Source: Streptomyces sp. TLI_235
GTDB taxonomy: Bacteria > Actinomycetota > Actinomycetes > Streptomycetales > Streptomycetaceae
NCBI GenBank assembly: GCA_002300355.1
Contig: NSGV01000003.1
Location: forward strand, 868,001-932,000
Direction: 5' to 3'
DNA length: 64,000 bases
The position numbers were made by a program, and so were the translations under genes. Below are positions 61,941-64,000 of this stretch, in pieces. Under the pieces are notes generated by a model that did not search any database, was not told the DNA's origin, and was given only the letters and a program-made list of their open reading frames with translations. How positions within the stretch are numbered: the stretch's first letter is position 1; every line of letters begins with the position of its first letter.

Positions 61941-63040
61941 CTGGGCGTTTCGTCCCTGACTTTGGACGTCAGGTTCCGCGCCAGGTTGGGGTGGATTCGC
62001 CGGTGAGGCGGCGGGTCATGAGGCCGATCATGGCGACGTGGACCATGGCTTCCGAGCGGGCCGGGAGTGCCTCGTAGTCGCGGGCCAGGCGCCGGGGGTT
62101 CATGAGCCAGCCGAAGGTGCGCTCGACGATCCATCTGCGGGGCTGGACGACGAATCCCCTGGTGGTGGGGTCGCGTCGGACGATCTCGAGGTCGATGCCG
62201 AGAGTGGCGGCGTGTTCGACGACGGCGTTCTTGTAGCCCATGTCGGCCCAGGCCTTGCGGACGGTGGGGTGCTCGGCCGCGACGGCGGTCAGCAGCTGTC
62301 GGCCGGCGGTGCCGTCCTGGACGCTCGCGGCGGTGACCAGCACCACGAGCAGCAGGCCGATCGTGTCGGTGACGATGTTGCGTTTCCTACCGACGATCCG
62401 CTTCCCGACATCGGCGCCCTGGCCAGCGACAGGGACGTTCGTGGAGGTCTTGATGCTCTGCGAGTCGATGATGCACGCAGTGGGTTCCGGATCGCGGCCC
62501 TCGGCGGTGCGGACCAGCCGCCGGAGAAGGCCATTGAGCTGCTCGAACACTCCTTCCTTCTGCCAGCGGGCGAAGTAGGCGTAGACCGTCTCCCAGGGCG
62601 GGTAGTCGTGGGGGAGGTAGCGCCAGGGGATGCCGGTGCGGTCGACGTAGAGGATCGCATCGAGGAGGTCGCGCAGCTCGTGCCCGGGAGGCCGACCGAA
62701 CGCCAGGGCGCGTCCGGTGCGGGCTCGGCGCCAGGCGGTGAGGGTGGGTTTGACCAGGGCCCAGCGGGCGTCGGACAGGTCGCTCGGATACGGTCGACGA
62801 TCCGTCATGATGACGGCATGCTGCGGAATCTCGCTTCCGCCCAGAGGCAGCGGAACTCAGGGGACAACTGTGGTCCAGCCAGGCTTCCTGGGATGAGACA
62901 GGACGATGTACACAGTTCCGGCGGACATTCGTGTAACGGCGGCACTCCTGTCACCAGAGCCCCAAGCGTCACCGAAAGCGAGCAGTCTGGGCGCCTCGAA
63001 AACCGGCATAAGCCGGCCCACGTAAGGGCAAAACGCCCAG
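61941..63040 (-). mobile_element. IS5-family element with TTA duplication
   Basis: 1100 bp, with ends CTGGGCGTTTCGTCCCT (left) and CTGGGCGTTTTGCCCTT (right, read inward), 14 of 17 matching. A 3-bp direct repeat TTA lies at 61938-61940 and 63041-63043. The 165 bp between it and the IS1380 element hold only scraps. Confidence 0.85.
61969..62808 (-). CDS. IS5-family transposase
   Basis: 279 residues. An N-terminal DUF4096-like domain (YPSDLSDARWALVKPTLTAW, GIPWRYLPHDYPPWETVYAY) and a DDE domain: ACIIDSQSIKTSTNVPVAG (first Asp), ADMGYKNAVVEHAATLGIDL (second Asp) and RRWIVERTFGWLMNPRRLAR (Glu). Intact. Confidence 0.93.
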   Translation of the reverse strand: MTDRRPYPSDLSDARWALVKPTLTAWRRARTGRALAFGRPPGHELRDLLDAILYVDRTGIPWRYLPHDYPPWETVYAYFARWQKEGVFEQLNGLLRRLVRTAEGRDPEPTACIIDSQSIKTSTNVPVAGQGADVGKRIVGRKRNIVTDTIGLLLVVLVTAASVQDGTAGRQLLTAVAAEHPTVRKAWADMGYKNAVVEHAATLGIDLEIVRRDPTTRGFVVQPRRWIVERTFGWLMNPRRLARDYEALPARSEAMVHVAMIGLMTRRLTGESTPTWRGT

Positions 63041-63160
63041 TTACTGATCGTTTCAGAATGAACTGCTACGGCGGTCGCTGAGTGGGTGTCCGCGGCGGTC
63101 ATCGTGGCGGTCCCAGTCCCTGCACGGTTCACGTCAGCGGCCCTGGCTATCGTCCATGTC

Positions 63161-63742
63161 ATGGCCTCAAGCGATCATCTGCTCGACCTAATCCAGGGCA
63201 CGCCGGACATCCGCGGGCTGCTGCGGGCGTCCTTCGAGTTCGACATCGAGCGTAAGGAGTGCGGTGCCGGCCTGAAGCTTGCCTCGGGCGCGCCGTTGGA
63301 GCCGATCGCAGGGGATTTCACAGGCGGGGCGTACTTCCTGTGCACCGAGGAAGGCGGCCGCCGACCGGTGGTGTTCGCGAGCTCCGAAGGGGAGGGAGGG
63401 CTGATCGCCGACGATCTGGCGGACGCGCTGGAGATCATCATCGGGTTGCAGTGGCGGGACTGCCTGAGCTTCTCCGGCAGTGGCGACCTGGAGGTCATGC
63501 TGGCTTCCGCCCAGCATCTTGAGAGGTATCTGGCCAGGGACAATCCGGAGATCGCCGAAGAGCGCGCTCGGGTGGCTGCGGGTCTGTCACTGCGTGTCCT
63601 TCCTGTCCCCGACCTTGTCATCCGCCTTGAGGAGGCCGCGTCAAGGACCGAACCTCACTACGTGGTGGTCACCGACGACGGGGACGTCTACGACCCGCTG
63701 TTCGGCGAGTACTCGGAACCACGGCACGGTGGCTGGCGCTGA
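63161..63742 (+). CDS. Hypothetical protein, immunity-protein-like
   Basis: 193 residues from ATG 63161 (an upstream ATG at 63086 would add 25 residues of different character). The pattern GAPLEPIAGDFTGGAYFLCT, then RPVVFASSEGEGGLIADDLA and DALEIIIGLQWRDCL, resembles SUKH/SMI1-like immunity proteins of polymorphic toxins. Cytosolic, no signal. No toxin gene is next to it; it lies between two IS5-type transposases. Orphan immunity genes are common, but the family call is tentative. Confidence 0.55.
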   Translation: MASSDHLLDLIQGTPDIRGLLRASFEFDIERKECGAGLKLASGAPLEPIAGDFTGGAYFLCTEEGGRRPVVFASSEGEGGLIADDLADALEIIIGLQWRDCLSFSGSGDLEVMLASAQHLERYLARDNPEIAEERARVAAGLSLRVLPVPDLVIRLEEAASRTEPHYVVVTDDGDVYDPLFGEYSEPRHGGWR

Positions 63743-63827
63743 TTCGGACGGATTCCCGATCGTTCGAGACGTCGACCATGGCAGCTCCATTGGCATCTGC
63801 CGGCGGGTCTCGGCAGACTCTGCGCCC

Positions 63828-64000
63828 ATGTCCGCTGATCTCGTTCCTGATGACCTGTGGGTACGCATAGCTCCGCTTCTTCCCACGCGGCCTGCCCGGC
63901 GCCATCGGCACCCCGGGCGGCTGCCGGTATCGGACCGCGTGGCACTGGCCGGCATCATCTACGTGTTGCGAAAGGGAGTTGCCTGGCGAGATCTCGGCGA
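63828..64000 (+). CDS. IS5-type transposase, 5' part cut by window end
   Basis: From ATG 63828: DLVPDDLWVRIAPLLPTRPA, DRVALAGIIYVLRKGVAWRD. This is the N-terminal domain of a second IS5-family transposase, different from the one at 61969. The rest lies beyond the window. Confidence 0.8.
   Translation, partial: MSADLVPDDLWVRIAPLLPTRPARRHRHPGRLPVSDRVALAGIIYVLRKGVAWRDLG

Overview
The window is high-GC DNA with actinomycete signatures: strong GC3 bias, GGAGG-type ribosome sites, many GTG starts and short ATGA/GTGA gene overlaps. It carries a Streptomyces-type gas-vesicle cluster, an Asp23/AmaP envelope-stress module, ANTAR regulators and xylan-degrading enzymes. The density of insertion sequences and frameshifted remnants fits the arm of a linear Streptomyces or Kitasatospora chromosome, or a large plasmid. 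The assignment is inferred from gene content. No rRNA, tRNA or CRISPR array was seen.

Layout. 1-6.6 kb: a TetR regulator with two palindromic operators, divergent from a Tet(X)-like flavin monooxygenase that was followed by a P450 and a thioesterase, both now decayed; then a LysR regulator divergent from a quinone-oxidoreductase-type enzyme and a broken SnoaL-like gene. 7-7.4 kb: an avidin-family protein. 8.3-11.4 kb: debris of Tn3, IS256 and IS30 elements, an arylsulfatase tail and a resolvase head. 11.4-17.9 kb: gas-vesicle cluster gvpO-A-F-G-J-L-S-K, with two divergent accessory genes carrying extreme acidic or lysine/alanine repeats. 17.9-23.2 kb: AmaP, DUF6286, Asp23, sigma factor, desaturase, STAS and two ANTAR proteins, a stress/envelope regulatory island.

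24.2-34.6 kb: a well-preserved and unusual chaperone locus. A kinase-propeller protein is divergent from a run encoding a 1405-residue membrane-anchored TPR protein, a degenerate J-like protein, a GrpE-like protein, an Hsp70 with four zinc ribbons inserted between its ATPase and substrate domains, and a small zinc-ribbon protein. It reads as a dedicated Hsp70 machine. 34.9-37.4 kb: a two-gene ABC transporter. 37.6-46.8 kb: small intact genes (Nudix, flavin reductase, an orphan DppC permease) between remnants, including a decayed IS256 element. 46.8-48.9 kb: F420/PPOX protein, SDR and TetR. 49.1-52.7 kb: hemicellulose enzymes, namely a GH74 scrap, a mosaic GH10/CBM13/GH62 gene and an intact GH43-AbfB protein.

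53.4-63.0 kb: a nested insertion-sequence array. Three IS630-family elements stand end to end, each sharing one TA dinucleotide with the next. Two carry the same IS110-family element at the homologous position, inside the codons of the catalytic D-N-Y motif. The noncoding left end of the IS110 element can be read as a bridge RNA: its two predicted loops contain segments matching the target halves and the element's own ends. The uninterrupted IS630 copy next door is the unoccupied-site control. IS1380 and IS5 elements with visible target duplications follow, then a hypothetical protein and a second IS5-type transposase cut by the window end.
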